Source: Lytechinus variegatus (taxonomy: Eukaryota; Echinodermata; Echinoidea; Temnopleuroida; Toxopneustidae). From it: 64,000 nt of DNA. The DNA lies in the NCBI RefSeq assembly GCF_018143015.1, contig NC_054753.1:29283292-29347291 (forward strand), given 5' to 3'. A program made the position numbers and the translations under genes. Shown here one piece after another: positions 51,934 through 62,485 of the stretch (its first letter is position 1; each line of letters opens with the position of its first letter). The notes under the pieces were generated by a model. That model was not told the DNA's origin. It saw nothing but the letters and a program-made list of their open reading frames with translations, and did no database searches.

Positions 51934-52796
51934 TATGGAAGCTTAAAAGTGCCACCGAGATGTTGAGATAATTATCTCGGGAAGTCGACATCTTGATAGC
52001 AAAAGATAAGATGACGAGATCCTGGATCTCATCATGTTGACATCTTTTAGAAGAGATGATGAGATGACGAGATCCTGGATCTCATCATGTCAACATCTTT
52101 TAGAAGAGATGTTGAGATGACGAGATCCTGGATCTCATCATGTCAACATCTTTTAGAAGAGATGTTGAGATGACGAGATCCTGGATCTCATCATGTCGAC
52201 ATCTTTTAGAAGAGATGATGAGATGACAAGATCCCGGATCTCATCATGTCAACATCTTTTAGAAGAGATGTTGAGATGACAAGATCCCGGATCTCATCAT
52301 GTTGACATCTTGTAAAAAAGATGATGAGATGATGAGATGATCTTGTCATCTCAACATCTCTTCTTAAGATGTTGACATGATGAGATCCAGGATCTTGTCA
52401 TCTCATCATCTCTTCTACAAGATGTCAACATGATGAGATCCAGGATCTTGTCATCTCATCATCTCTTCTACAAGATGTCAACATGATGAGATCCGGGATC
52501 TTGTCATCTCATCATCTCTTCCAAAAGATGTCAACATGATGAGATCCAGGATCTTGTCATCTCATCATCTCTTCTAAAAGATGTCAACATGATGAGATCC
52601 GGGATCTTGTCATCTCAACATCTCTTCTAAAAGATGTTGACATGATGAGATCCGGGATCTTGTCATCTCATCATCTCTTCTAAAAGATGTCGACATGATG
52701 AGATCCAGGATCTCGTCATCTTATCTTTTGCTATCAAGATGTCGACTTCCCGAGATAATTATCTCAACATCTCGGTGGCACTATTAAGCTTCCATA
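51934..52796. mobile_element. 863-bp foldback of ~60-bp palindromic units
   Basis: The ends TATGGAAGCTTAA and TTAAGCTTCCATA are inverted repeats flanked by the direct repeat ATAATG (51928-51933, 52797-52802). From each end the sequence GTGCCACCGAGATGTTGAGA and about 400 bp of ~60-bp tandem units run inward as reverse complements and meet near 52330. Each unit is itself partly palindromic (GAGATCCTGGATCTCATC). Transcription would give one very long hairpin. No coding. Confidence 0.85.
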
Positions 52797-52802
52797 ATAA
52801 TG

Positions 52803-54270
52803 TTCACGATGAAGTCAAACCAGAAGAAAATGTAAAATATTTCATATAAAACATTACAAAAGAAGTGTGTGTGTGTGTGCGATGATGATGTGTGTGTGTG
52901 ACACCATCGTTGCCTCATTTGAATACCGACCGTGTGAAGTACATGATTAGTTTCTATCCAATTTTAATGGAAATTTGTAGCGTTTTCCATATTTCCTTTT
53001 TTTTTCTTTTTATTCACATCAACTTGGTTTGAGACTTAAAAATTGGTGGAAGTCATCATATTTCAAATTCACCATGAATACAGATTCTTAAGCTATACCC
53101 AAAACTTCTTGCACGATTTAAATTTACATTTAGTTACAGAAAACACCTTCTAAATCGATTCGGTCGCTTTGCTCTCTCGCATATACGTATTATATATTTT
53201 TGCTCTTATAGGCTATATGTCCATAGTATTTATACCTGGATCCTTCCTCCCCTCCCCCCGACGATGACGAATAGCACACAAACACTACGATCCCTTGACC
53301 GTATTAACTGGTTTTAAATCCCTCCTAATGTACCTTACCTGGGGGCCCGATTTCAAAATCATGGCGTTATTTTCTCGCCCACGGGACAATATGCCTTGTT
53401 TCAACATTGAACCGGACGATGAGGTCCTTAAACACCAATGACCAGCCCTCGACGGACAAAAGAAATTCACCATGGTGAATTGTTTTTACGACAAAGCCCT
53501 TTTGTCAACGGACTAACTGCTGCCTGCACTGATGGTATGGCGTGGGACCGCGTGATCGGACTTAAAAGTTAATTAATGAATAATTTTATTTTCCCGCCCT
53601 ATTCGTGTGAAAACAACGCGGTGTACAAGTGGTATAATGTTGCCTCGGGTCAAATACGGTCTCGTGTACTACATCATGATCGATGCTATCAATGCTTATA
53701 TAAAGCCAAATTTGGTGACATATTGGTCAGCATATGATATACATTTTTTTTAATCACAGTATATAGTAGTGTTCAGACCTGGAAAAGTGATATTTTACAC
53801 ACTTTTTAAAATCATGAACAGGGTGCGTGTATTACTAAACAATTAATTCGAGCGCGAAGCGCGAGCTTAAATTTCTGATATCCTGATCTGAAAAGATGTT
53901 AACCGTATAGGCATTTATGAAAAATGTAAACGCGAAGTGCAGAAAAAATATCATCCAGACTTGAAACGAGACTCAAGCACATTTATGATCATTTCGTGAT
54001 CTCACTAGACAAATCAGTAAAGTTCAAAGCAAGAGCAGAACTATTTTGTGTATAGACTTTAAACGGCATAGGTAGTTTTCTCTTGAACGATGATAATCTC
54101 AGACATTGTTATCACGAGCGGAATTTTTGTATTTGTCGATTCTTTTCCTCTTTTTTCAATTTTCTTTCTCCTTTTTCGCGCCACCAATGGGGGGCACTTC
54201 TCCCACTGGATCCACTTATGCACAAAATCAGGCAAAACGCTACTCGTGGACTAGGACTTCGTTGATTCGT
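52803..54270. other. Intergenic, nothing recognised
   Basis: (GT)n run at 52867-52902 and GAGCGCGAAGCGCGAG palindrome at 53850-53865. No gene is supported. Confidence 0.5.
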
Positions 54271-54556
54271 AATAATAATAATACCAACACGCTTATATAG
54301 CGCATATCACTGCCAAATGCGTCCCTATGCGCTTCATTGGATATTATTACCCTGGCTTTAGCCCCGCAGCCTTTTACAGCGCGGTGGCATTTCAAGGAAT
54401 AAATACCTGCCAGGTACCCACTTACCTCACCTGGGTCGAGTGCAGCACAACGTGGACGAATTTCTTGCTGAAGGAAATTACGCCATGGTTGGGATTCGAA
54501 CCCACGACCCTCTGTTTCAAAGACCGAAGACTAATCCACTGGGCCACAACGCTCCA
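54271..54556 (-). mobile_element. tRNA-headed SINE, copy 2
   Basis: Reverse complement of the same family as 38404-38692. The head lies at about 54486-54556 (B box GGGTTCGAATCCC), the same CTCGACCCAGGTGAGGT block sits in the body, and the ATATGCGCTATATAAGCG tail ends in (TTA)n at 54271-54282. The body contains an extra block not in copy 1 (GCGCATAGGGACGCATTTGG), so subfamilies exist. Confidence 0.85.
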
Positions 54557-55307
54557 CGACTAGTTGTTTGTATGTGTTTATCATTATACTGCTGTGATGG
54601 TCAGGAATCATGCCTCTCTCGTTTCTTCCACCCTCCCCCCTCTTTGTTGAATAAAATTGGGAATACCTATTACCCTGCATCTCTTACTCGCACAATCGCT
54701 AAACGAAAAAAGTCGCATAGTTCGGCAAAACTATCGACGCCGCTCCAAACTTTTCAGCCACTACACACTGACTGACACAAGAGGGCGATGTCCAATTATC
54801 TTCATTTTTGTCTCGGCCGAGCTATTCCACTCGAGCCACGCGAGCTCTCGTGGAGTTTGGCAACCAGCCACTGTTGTTCAGTGCGTTATCATTCAAACTT
54901 TGTGCATCTTTGTTCTCCTTAAGACATTTATTTTCCGCAGCTTTGTTACCTTCTTCTTCAACACGCTCAAAGAAAAATGTGATATTGAGAAGCAAAAAAA
55001 AAAACCTACAAAAGATTTTTGCCTCCACATCAGGGGTGAATCATCCTAACATTCCAATCTAAGAGGCCGTTCTAGTTATTAAAATTGCAAACCTTATTTT
55101 CATTCCACTACTTGATATTTTTCTCAACAACATTGTTCTGGGGGTTTGAAGGAGAGAGAGTTATTCACACACGGCATGACTTCTTCATCTATTTCCCCAC
55201 CTCTTTTTTTATAAGCTGCGCATCGGAATGAAATTTACAACCATTACCTGCCTGGCGTTACCCGAGCCCTCAATACGTGATGGTATTCGATCTGGTATTA
55301 ACAAGGC

Positions 55308-55316
55308 TTTCCCACG
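55308..55316 (-). promoter_or_regulatory. Su(H)/RBPJ consensus site
   Basis: The minus strand reads CGTGGGAAA, a full YGTGRGAAM match 2.3 kb upstream of the HES start codon. The same nine bases also occur far away (8013, 26953, 39321, 44375), so a single match means little. Confidence 0.3.
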
Positions 55317-56679
55317 GTTTAACTACGTAATCTGTTGACAACGGTGCTTGACTTTTAATACCACCCCGTTTTGTTTGTTCTGGGGCATTATTAGGCTTTT
55401 TAAGAAATATGGGTAACTGTAAAAATGTGATTCTGTCCAATCTTATTAGTAAATTAGACCAACATACGGCAAGTGCAATTTTAAAATCTCAATAATCTTA
55501 TCTTAGTATAATTAGGGAGTGACAGAGTTACATGGAGATTATTTTTATGATTAAATTTGCAATTCAATGTACAACTGCGGAAAAAAATGATGGGTAAAAA
55601 TTACTATCTTCGAGAATTGTGATATTATGAACACATTGTAACTTGTGCATTACGTAATGGACATGATTCCAGCGTCCCACTGATATGACTGACCAAAACT
55701 AAAAAAAACTTTTCATTTATCACAATTAGTAAAATCTTTCATCGAACTAATCCTCTCATTTGCAGCTTTACCATTAGTATAGAAATCAAAGTTGATCCAA
55801 ATAGTAAAATAACGTGATTTCCTAAACGAGGTATTGTTTGAAGCTTGAAGCCATATATGACCTAATAGCTTATCCGCGGTCTACGTGTAGCCCTCGCCTC
55901 CCTTGTTTGATTTTCCCATGGATTTTAGCCGGTGATAAGAAGTCAACAAATACCTTAGGCAAACAAGTCATCAAGTTATTTCGAGTCTTTCAAGAAGACA
56001 AAATGCTCTTTCATCATTTCTGCTCCTTTTACTGAAACCATATAATTATTAGTTTAAAGAGAGGGTTTATAGGCATACAGGTATTATAGCATACCTATTT
56101 CTCAACGATGCAGTTATCACGATTCGTTTAAGGTGCGGGATATAGGAATTGTCGAGGTCATTTTTTAATTTCAGATTCTACGTTTCACTTTTACATATCT
56201 CTCAGATTTCACCTTTTCGGTTAAATTATGATACAAAACTAAATGATATTGGTGGTGTACAGGTCCTGTCGAAAAGTAGTAGTTCATCTTAATTCCTATG
56301 TAATTGCGCCATATGTTAATTTTTATACCATATCTCTCTCTCTTTCTTGCATGCTCTCTCACTCTGATATGAAGTTAACATATTATTTTGATGAATTTTG
56401 ATTTTCATTTGTATTTTGTTATCACCTTTGAATTCTGAAACCATACCTTGACAGGCGTAAATTAATCATACTTAATGAAAACGGAACTAGATAGTCGGCT
56501 TCGTATTTTTACCCTTTTTCTCCTCAATTTTAAACAATAATTCCCGAAAAATACCCCGTGCCCTTTCACATTTTAAGAGTATTAGCTAGTTGGGAAATGT
56601 TGTTTACGACTGATGTGACAATGGAAAATAATAGATGAATAAGGGGGCCGAAGTGTTCCAGCTAGCAAAACTTGCTAAC

Positions 56680-56688
56680 GTTCCCACG
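56680..56688 (-). promoter_or_regulatory. Su(H)/RBPJ consensus site
   Basis: The minus strand reads CGTGGGAAC, a full YGTGRGAAM match 0.9 kb upstream of the HES start codon. Confidence 0.4.
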
Positions 56689-57003
56689 GTGCACTCTGAA
56701 GATATTTAGCACGTACAGGTTTCCAATGCGAACTTTTATTGTTGCGGTTATGCATTCGTGTTCCATCAATTTTATCTATCCTACACCCCCTTCTTCTTTC
56801 TCTTTCTCACTCTTTCTCTTCCCCTCTCTCCGCACTCATGGAATGACTTGTAGAGGTGCGACACACACACTTTACAAGCAAGGGAATCAATCACTGTACG
56901 GCTCTCGAACACCCAACATAGCGATGCACTTGTTCGTGAGTTTTCAGCTAGCAGGTGGGCGGAGCTTACAACGCGTTACGGATGCTGGGCACAGGTTGAC
57001 TAC

Positions 57004-57013
57004 GGCACGTGCT
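57004..57013 (+). promoter_or_regulatory. CACGTG site, candidate HES autorepression site
   Basis: GGCACGTGCT differs by one base from GGCACGTGCC, a sequence preferred by HES proteins. A class C CACGCG site follows at 57119-57124. Negative autoregulation is known for HES genes; here it is inferred. Confidence 0.35.
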
Positions 57014-57303
57014 TGGACGGTCTTCTCGACAGAGTAATCACTGCGATACCCCATGCAGCGGTGCGCTGCTTGCGTGTCGGCCCAACTCCAAGCCTGGCTG
57101 CCTGCCGATAACGTCACCCACGCGACTATCCAATAAGTGCGCCTGGAAGGAAACCTACCGACCAATCATGACACGGGATTCGGGGCGAGGCGGTGACTTC
57201 TTTCGAATTGACTCGCGAGAGTACTCTGGAGTTGGGAAGCTATTGTGTTGTGTTGTGGAATGTCAATTTGAGGCTTTGCAGACGACCGCATGCACAGGTC
57301 GGT

Positions 57304-57312
57304 TGTGGGAAA
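57304..57312 (+). promoter_or_regulatory. Su(H)/RBPJ consensus site
   Basis: TGTGGGAAA fits YGTGRGAAM, the binding sequence of the Notch transcription factor. It lies about 0.29 kb before the HES start codon, the usual place in HES promoters. Confidence 0.5.
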
Positions 57313-57564
57313 AATGTAAAATTGTGATTCACACGACATGGAAAGACGCGAGTCGGCTACTTATCAAGCACACGACCTCATCAAATTCCATCAGATACGA
57401 TCGCACATTCAATCACATCGCACGTTCCGTTACTCTCGCTCTAGTCAACGTCTCTAACTTGTGGATTTCTACGTACCATTCATTACATACCCACTTGTGG
57501 ACTTAGGAATAAATTCTCTCTGGTGCCACCAATTTAATTTCTGTTGTACATCTTCAGTATTTGA

Positions 57565-57636
57565 ATGCCTCTTCGTGAAGTTTATTTCGCCAAAATGCCT
57601 GTGGATACTAAACCAAAAATTCACGAAGGACGAAAG
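57565..57636 (+). CDS. hes: HES coding exon 1 (maximum extent)
   Basis: The frame opens after TGA at 57562-57564. Two in-frame ATGs exist, at 57565 and 57595. The second gives [14 protein letters not shown], the short charged N-terminus typical of HES1-like proteins, and has A at -3, so I prefer it. The exon ends in AAG at 57636, followed by GTGAAT (donor, phase 0). Any 5' UTR exon boundary cannot be seen. Confidence 0.85.
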
Positions 57637-60600
57637 GTGAATTTACTTTACTATCTCTCAATCTCATCTTCTGATTTTCATTTATTTTATCTTGTAATTA
57701 ATTTTGAAACTCCAGTTTTTAACTCGAAAAAATCATTTGAAAAAGTTTTCAGTCATTGCTACTACTGTTTTTTTTTAATTTTCCTTACAGTTTTAGACCG
57801 CCATAATCACCTGATAGCGGAGATGAATTATCACTTCTTCACTTATTTTAATATTTGTCTTTAAAACTAGGTCATGGTTGCATTTCTTGATTTTATCATG
57901 ATTTTATCATGTTATTCAGATGACTTATTTCATTCTTTATTCCCATTTCTTCCCTTCAGTCGTCCAAACCTCAGATGGAGAAACGAAGACGAGCAAGGAT
58001 AAACGATAGCCTTGGACAACTGAAATCTCTCATCCTTGAGGCAACCAACAAAGATGTAAGTATTTCCTCTTTTGATATATATATATATTTTCCGTCCTAT
58101 TTTTTCCATATATTTTCTTGATATTGTTCGGTCCAAATATGATTTGTTCATGTTGTTGTTCTCAACTCTTACTTTAGTTGAAAAAGATCGTTTTGTTAAT
58201 TGTATAGTAGGTTAACATGGTTAAGTACAGATTCAATGATTTTTCAAAACATTATTGTTCATTCATCATCATCATGATCTCCATGTTGTTAATTTAGCTT
58301 GTGTACTGTTAATTTATTGAGAAAAATAGAATTATTCATAGACGTTTTTATTGATGTTTATCGTGTGTGTGGGTGTCAGAATGCATAGGCAATATCAGGG
58401 TAGTCATGGTTGGTAGTGAAACGATAAAACATAATTTTGCGACTCCAATTAATAGTTTCTCAATCACTGAACTTCGCTCGCCGTGCTTGCATGTTCCGCT
58501 GAGTGCTACAAGTACATGGAGCAAAACCGGCGGTATCTCTTGCCCAGAGATGGATACCAACGGTTGTCATGCTCTTAGCGTCTCGCGTGTTCGGCATGAG
58601 CACGCAGTGCATGGCCTATTCTGGAAACCTATAGTACTGGTACGAGATCGAGATCTTGCTTGATTATGAAAATGACAACATCTTTTTAATTGCAGTTAAT
58701 TGTCGCGGCGCGCATGTCTGCCGTGGTGTATTGTTTCAGTTAAACTGTTGATATATTTTGTTCTCAAGAATTCAAGGAAAGAATAAATAAATTTTGTAGG
58801 ATTTTTCTCGCTTCTCAGCACAATGTAGTAGGGCTTATTTTCATTTTAACTATTTAACTTCATTGTGTCGTCATTGATCTCACGACTTTTTTAAACCTGA
58901 ATAATTATCTGCTTTTAATATGTATTGATATTCATTATGTCATGTAGAAATTCTGGGTAGTATTTTACACAACTCCACGTGAGTTATGCTTAAGCGCGCC
59001 AAATTCATTTTGCTTCTGCCCATCTATTGATCAATCATCAATTGTTGAGATTAAACTTATTGAGTAACCTTAATTGCATCAATTCAATTCACTCTCTATG
59101 TCTCTATCACTGTCTGGGTTATCTTTTCATCGTATGCCATCGCGCCAAATTTACTGAGAAAACCCCGCGCCCCTTCACCCATGTCTGAAGACGGTCGATC
59201 GATAGATATGAAGAGAAGGGTGCAATAGTTGATATCCGAGACCCGTGAGACTGCTATGCTACATTTAACTGAATTACCTCCCTCTGTAAACCAGCTATCT
59301 CCTAACAGCGAGTCATCTATGAATGTTTATATCTGCTAATTAATCGCATAAACATGATAAACGCCGAATGTCGACGGTAAATATAGTATGAAAATATTTT
59401 TGCCACTCCGTTGTCAAACGCGATGATTGCTTGCATGTTGGAGTGGGAGAATTGGAAGTCTATTGGCGTGAATGGGTGGATATTCACAGAAAGGTTCATT
59501 ATTCTTTCTTTGAAGATAAAAAGGAAACAAAGATCACCTTTCATCGTCTTTTTCGGTGGTCGGTCTTTTCTTAGCGGGATAATCCTTTTAGGTTCTTTAC
59601 TCTTTCGCTGGCTCACGCGACTTGGTGTATTCATGACACACGACCCATTCTAAATTCCGCGCGCTGATTGGATAAAAGCTATCGATCTCGTGCCGGTGGC
59701 GCTAAGTTTAATTTGCTCTGGAATGCATTTGACACACACACATACTCTCACTCGCACAAAAGAATCCTTGTCTGTATGACGTCACCTAATAAGGAAGAAG
59801 ACTCACTTTTTTGTTCGTGTGCATGGCGCGGTTTTTGAAACCAATCTTGACCGAGATTTCTTTGTTTCGTTTATGCAGAGCTCGAGACATTCCAAGTTGG
59901 AGAAAGCTGATATCTTGGAGATGACTGTTAAACATCTCAGGAACATCCAGAGAAACCAACTTACAGGTAAGAATTGATGCAGATACAATTTATATCTTAA
60001 AATAAACCTCACTGATTGTATATCTTAATAAACCTCACTTATTTATTAACATTTGTTTATCAATTATTTTGTCATAAAGATCACCTTAAAAAATTAGTTA
60101 CTTTGACAATACAACATGTAATACCTGTAGATTGATTAATTAAATTATTAATTCATGTCTTGATCGAGTAGTCTAGGCTAAGTTGATAAAATTTTGTTCA
60201 CGAAAAGGAGGACGATGCATGTAAACTGAAAATTATTTCATATTAGGTTTTTTTATTTTACTTTCAGAAGTAAGATAAGCCTATTTATATTAGGAGTATG
60301 ATTGAGTCACCACCATTCTAGCATTATCCATCTATTTATGTGCTTAGGCTTATTTTCAAAAATATCTCCACATCCTGTTTTTCTCCAGGTCCCCATTCTT
60401 CTGATCCCAACATGGTCAGTCGATTTCGTCAGGGCTACAGTGAATGCATCCACGAGGTTGCCCGATTCTTCACCAACATCGAGAACATCGGTGGTCCCGA
60501 CATGCGACTGTCGCTCATCAACCACCTCGCCAATACCTGCAACCCTCCAGCCTCGACGCCATCCTCTGCTGCTTCTCAACCATCGCCACCAACTTCACCA

Positions 60601-61320
60601 GTGTCTGTGACTCCTATCGCTCCACTTCACGCTGGTCAACCAACAGTCAGCTTCCCCAGCCAAGCAACGGCTTCTCCAGTCATGTCCTCTGCAGTCAACA
60701 CATCCCAGGTCACACAACCTATCAGAGTTCAGATCTCGCCAGCAACCTCTACGGCGCTGTCGTCATCAAGTGGCATAGTGACGTCTCCAGTTCAGCAGCA
60801 GTGTGTTCAATCCAGAGTAGAGACTGTTAGTCCATGCAACACGAACAATGTCCCTGCAGGACACACTCAGGTGCTGTCGAGCATCCCACTTGGTATTCCT
60901 GGATCTCTACCCTCTGGTGAGATCACCCTAGTACTCCCTCCACAAGCCCTCGCAGGTGGACAGTTACCCAGTCACTTCATTCCAGTCTATGCCCAGAATG
61001 CCCCAGTCCTTGCCTCTCCGACCATGTCACCGGCATCGCTGGGACCAGTCTCTGCAGAATCGCCAAAGGCATATGCCCAAGTCCACATCCCTCCACAAAC
61101 GCAGGTGACGCCACCGCAGCAAGTCACGGCCGTCCAGACACCAACCTTGGTAGCCTTACCAGCACCTGCCCCAGCACCAGTTGTAAGACCAACTAAAGTC
61201 GCTGTCCAGACTGTACCCCAACCCCTTACTCCACCTAAAACCATCCTTCATACAGTGAATGTACAACAAGCGGGTGATCAGGAACCAGTCTGGCGTCCAT
61301 GGAGCCATCGTCGGGAATAA
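57595..61320 (+). CDS. hes: HES-family bHLH-Orange transcriptional repressor, four coding exons
   Basis: Joining 57595-57636, 57960-58055, 59879-59966 and 60389-61320 gives one open frame of 1158 nt (385 residues plus TAA). All introns are GT-AG. Residues 15-72 form a bHLH whose basic region ([16 protein letters not shown]) has the HES-type proline and EKRRRARIN core. Helix 2 is [20 protein letters not shown]. Residues ~87-125 are an Orange domain ([16 protein letters not shown]...LINHLAN). Residues ~128-370 are a P/S/T/Q/A-rich linker. WRPW (377-380), the Groucho/TLE-recruiting motif, is followed by five residues. The three junctions (HEGRK/SSKP, NKD/SSRH, QLT/GPH) match those of vertebrate HES1 as I know them. 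Known family role: nuclear dimer binding E/N-box DNA, repressing transcription, usually downstream of Notch. Start: Met 57595 (MPVDTK, A at -3) resembles the MPAD start of HES1. An in-frame Met at 57565 directly after a TGA would add ten residues. HES1/HES4-type is the best class; exact orthology is not decided. Confidence 0.94.
57637..57959 (+). other. HES intron 1
   Basis: GT-AG intron of 323 nt, phase 0, between the N-terminal exon and the basic region. It is T-rich; an apparent open frame running on from exon 1 (to 57864) is simply read-through. Confidence 0.9.
57960..58055 (+). CDS. hes: HES coding exon 2 (basic region and helix 1)
   Basis: It is preceded by a pyrimidine-rich acceptor ending TTCAG (57955-57959) and followed by a consensus donor GTAAGT at 58056. 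The 96 nt (32 codons, phase 0 at both ends) encode [16 protein letters not shown] then [16 protein letters not shown]. This covers the basic region with its HES-type proline and all of helix 1. Confidence 0.95.
58056..59878 (+). other. HES intron 2
   Basis: GT-AG intron of 1823 nt, phase 0, interrupting the bHLH loop at the HES1-like position. It contains a short (TA)n run at 58075-58089. It is by far the longest intron of the gene, so it could hold regulatory DNA, but I see no specific site cluster in it. Confidence 0.9.
59879..59966 (+). CDS. hes: HES coding exon 3 (loop and helix 2)
   Basis: The acceptor is TTATGCAG (ends 59878) and the donor GTAAGA starts at 59967. The 88 nt encode [15 protein letters not shown] then [14 protein letters not shown] and end in phase 1. 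This is the most conserved block of the HES family and gives the identification on its own. Confidence 0.96.
59967..60388 (+). other. HES intron 3
   Basis: GT-AG intron of 422 nt, phase 1, AT-rich, between helix 2 and the Orange domain. No repeat or other element is recognised in it. Confidence 0.9.
60389..61320 (+). CDS. hes: HES coding exon 4 (Orange domain, linker, WRPW)
   Basis: The acceptor TTTTCTCCAG ends at 60388. The first two bases complete the split Gly codon. The exon encodes the Orange domain, then about 240 residues rich in P, S, T, V and Q, and ends [10 protein letters not shown] before TAA (61318-61320). Most HES1 proteins end two residues after WRPW; here five follow. The linker carries repeated SP/TP and PPQ/QVT stretches but no other domain I recognise. 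Confidence 0.95.
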
Positions 61321-62110
61321 AAGTATTGACACCAAAGAAACTTTTAAAGGACTTGTTTTCTTCTCTTAAAGTATTCATCACCGAGCTTCCAGTCTAATTT
61401 TCCAGATGACCAATGTATTCAGTTCTTCCAAGGATGTCAGTGTATTCAGTTCTTCCAAGGATGTCCGTGTATTCATGTTTTTTTTTTAACAAATGTATTC
61501 CTGATAAAGTACTATAAATTCAGTTTTCATGTTGTGACGCAAAAAAGTTACATTTAGCTTTTTACTGATCGCCGAAATTGTTATCATATTTGAAATGAAA
61601 GGTAATTTCAAAATGAAAAATCAAACATACATTCCAACCCCCAATTGTTTGTCAAGGAGACATTTCGCCATTACCAAACCACGCCTAAATGATTTTTTTT
61701 TGCAGTGACTTCAAGTTTGATGAATAATCTGCTTTGCTAGCATATCTAAATGCATCTCCCAATAAATATTATGTTTATTGATACTTCCAAAAACTGATGT
61801 GTTTGCAGTGACAAATAATTCCCGAAAGCTTTTGAAAGTGCCTGTCTGAAAATATTATGCAGAAGTTTGTTTTGCTTAAGGTTTTACCTTTTGTTACAGC
61901 TACGGACCAAAATTCCTATATGTATTTACTTTTTTCCACTTTATTTTTCATGTTCAACTTGCTGTTTCTGAAGTTTGTTTTGTGAGTACTACATTTGTCT
62001 TTTACTTTACTGCGTTTCGTTGTAGCCGAGGCGATACTTGTTTTGTATTTTTGTATATTATAGAAATATAAGATATTTTTCATGAAATGAATTAAACACA
62101 GAAAACACTA
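61321..62110 (+). other. HES 3' UTR, approximate end
   Basis: AT-rich sequence after the stop. AATAAA at 61316-61321 overlaps the stop codon and is unlikely to be used. AATAAA at 61761-61766 and ATTAAA at 62091-62096 are better candidates. The latter is followed by a GT-rich stretch (62113-62128), as expected for a cleavage site, so the end near 62110 is my estimate. No transcript data are available. Confidence 0.5.
61414..61467 (+). repeat. 27-bp tandem duplication in the HES 3' UTR
   Basis: Two adjacent 27-bp units (61414-61440 and 61441-61467) differ at one position, and a third partial copy (TGTATTCA) follows at 61468. Only local duplication can be claimed. Confidence 0.85.
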
Positions 62111-62277
62111 CATTTGTGTATGATGTTTATTAATGCATTCAGATTGAAATGTATGTTTTTCGTGAGATTTGTTTGTGTTGAATGTGTATGGCTGATGCAG
62201 AAAACCTGGAACTGGAAAAGACTGTAATTAATGGAAATTATGTTCAGGGTGTGCTTACCTCCATATGTGCGTTTATT

Positions 62278-62385
62278 TTCATGGAATATGAATGTGCATA
62301 TGTGTTCATGGTGTATGAATATGCGTATGTGTTCACGGTGTATGAATGTGCGTATGTGTACATGGAGTATGAGAGTTCTTATTTA
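62278..62385 (+). repeat. 27-bp minisatellite, four copies
   Basis: Units start at 62278, 62305, 62332 and 62359. Because the period is a multiple of three, an open frame crosses it and reads FMEYECAYV-type 9-residue repeats (98 codons, 62182-62478). It lies past the likely end of the HES transcript; I see no evidence that it is translated. Confidence 0.85.
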
Positions 62386-62485
62386 TGCAGTGAAAATGCG
62401 CGTGTCCAAGAAATAAGTGTGAGTGCGTGTGTGTTCGTGGAAATGAATGCGTGTGTGTGCCCATGCATGGGGATGTAATTATTAT

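Larger units (their letters stand above)
54557..56999. other. Distal upstream region of HES
   Basis: Non-coding by appearance, with RBPJ matches at 55308 and 56680. A 130-codon open frame (54657-55049) has no domain. Candidate cis-regulatory DNA for HES by position only. Confidence 0.45.
57000..57564 (+). promoter_or_regulatory. Probable HES proximal promoter and 5' leader
   Basis: This stretch is richer in GC than its surroundings. It contains CCAAT boxes at 57130-57134 and 57162-57166, a GC-rich GGGGCGAGGCGG block at 57182-57193, CACGTG at 57006-57011, CACGCG at 57119-57124 and an RBPJ match at 57304-57312. No convincing TATA box was found and the start site is unknown. An open frame of 165 codons (57009-57506) crosses it but has no domain or coding character I recognise. 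Confidence 0.5.

Noticed and set aside
52000..52700. CRISPR-like regular repeats
   Set aside because: Units abut without unique spacers and the halves are inverted; the setting is a eukaryotic genome.
57304..57312. Paired (SPS) RBPJ architecture
   Set aside because: The three consensus matches are 0.6-1.4 kb apart, not an inverted pair within ~30 bp, so an SPS cannot be claimed.
57009..57506. 165-codon open frame upstream of HES
   Set aside because: Composition is mixed, no domain is visible, and it overlaps CCAAT, CACGTG and RBPJ sites in the likely promoter; CG-rich DNA lowers stop frequency.
60307..60579. Antisense and alternate-frame open frames in HES exon 4
   Set aside because: Shadow frames of the well-supported HES coding sequence.
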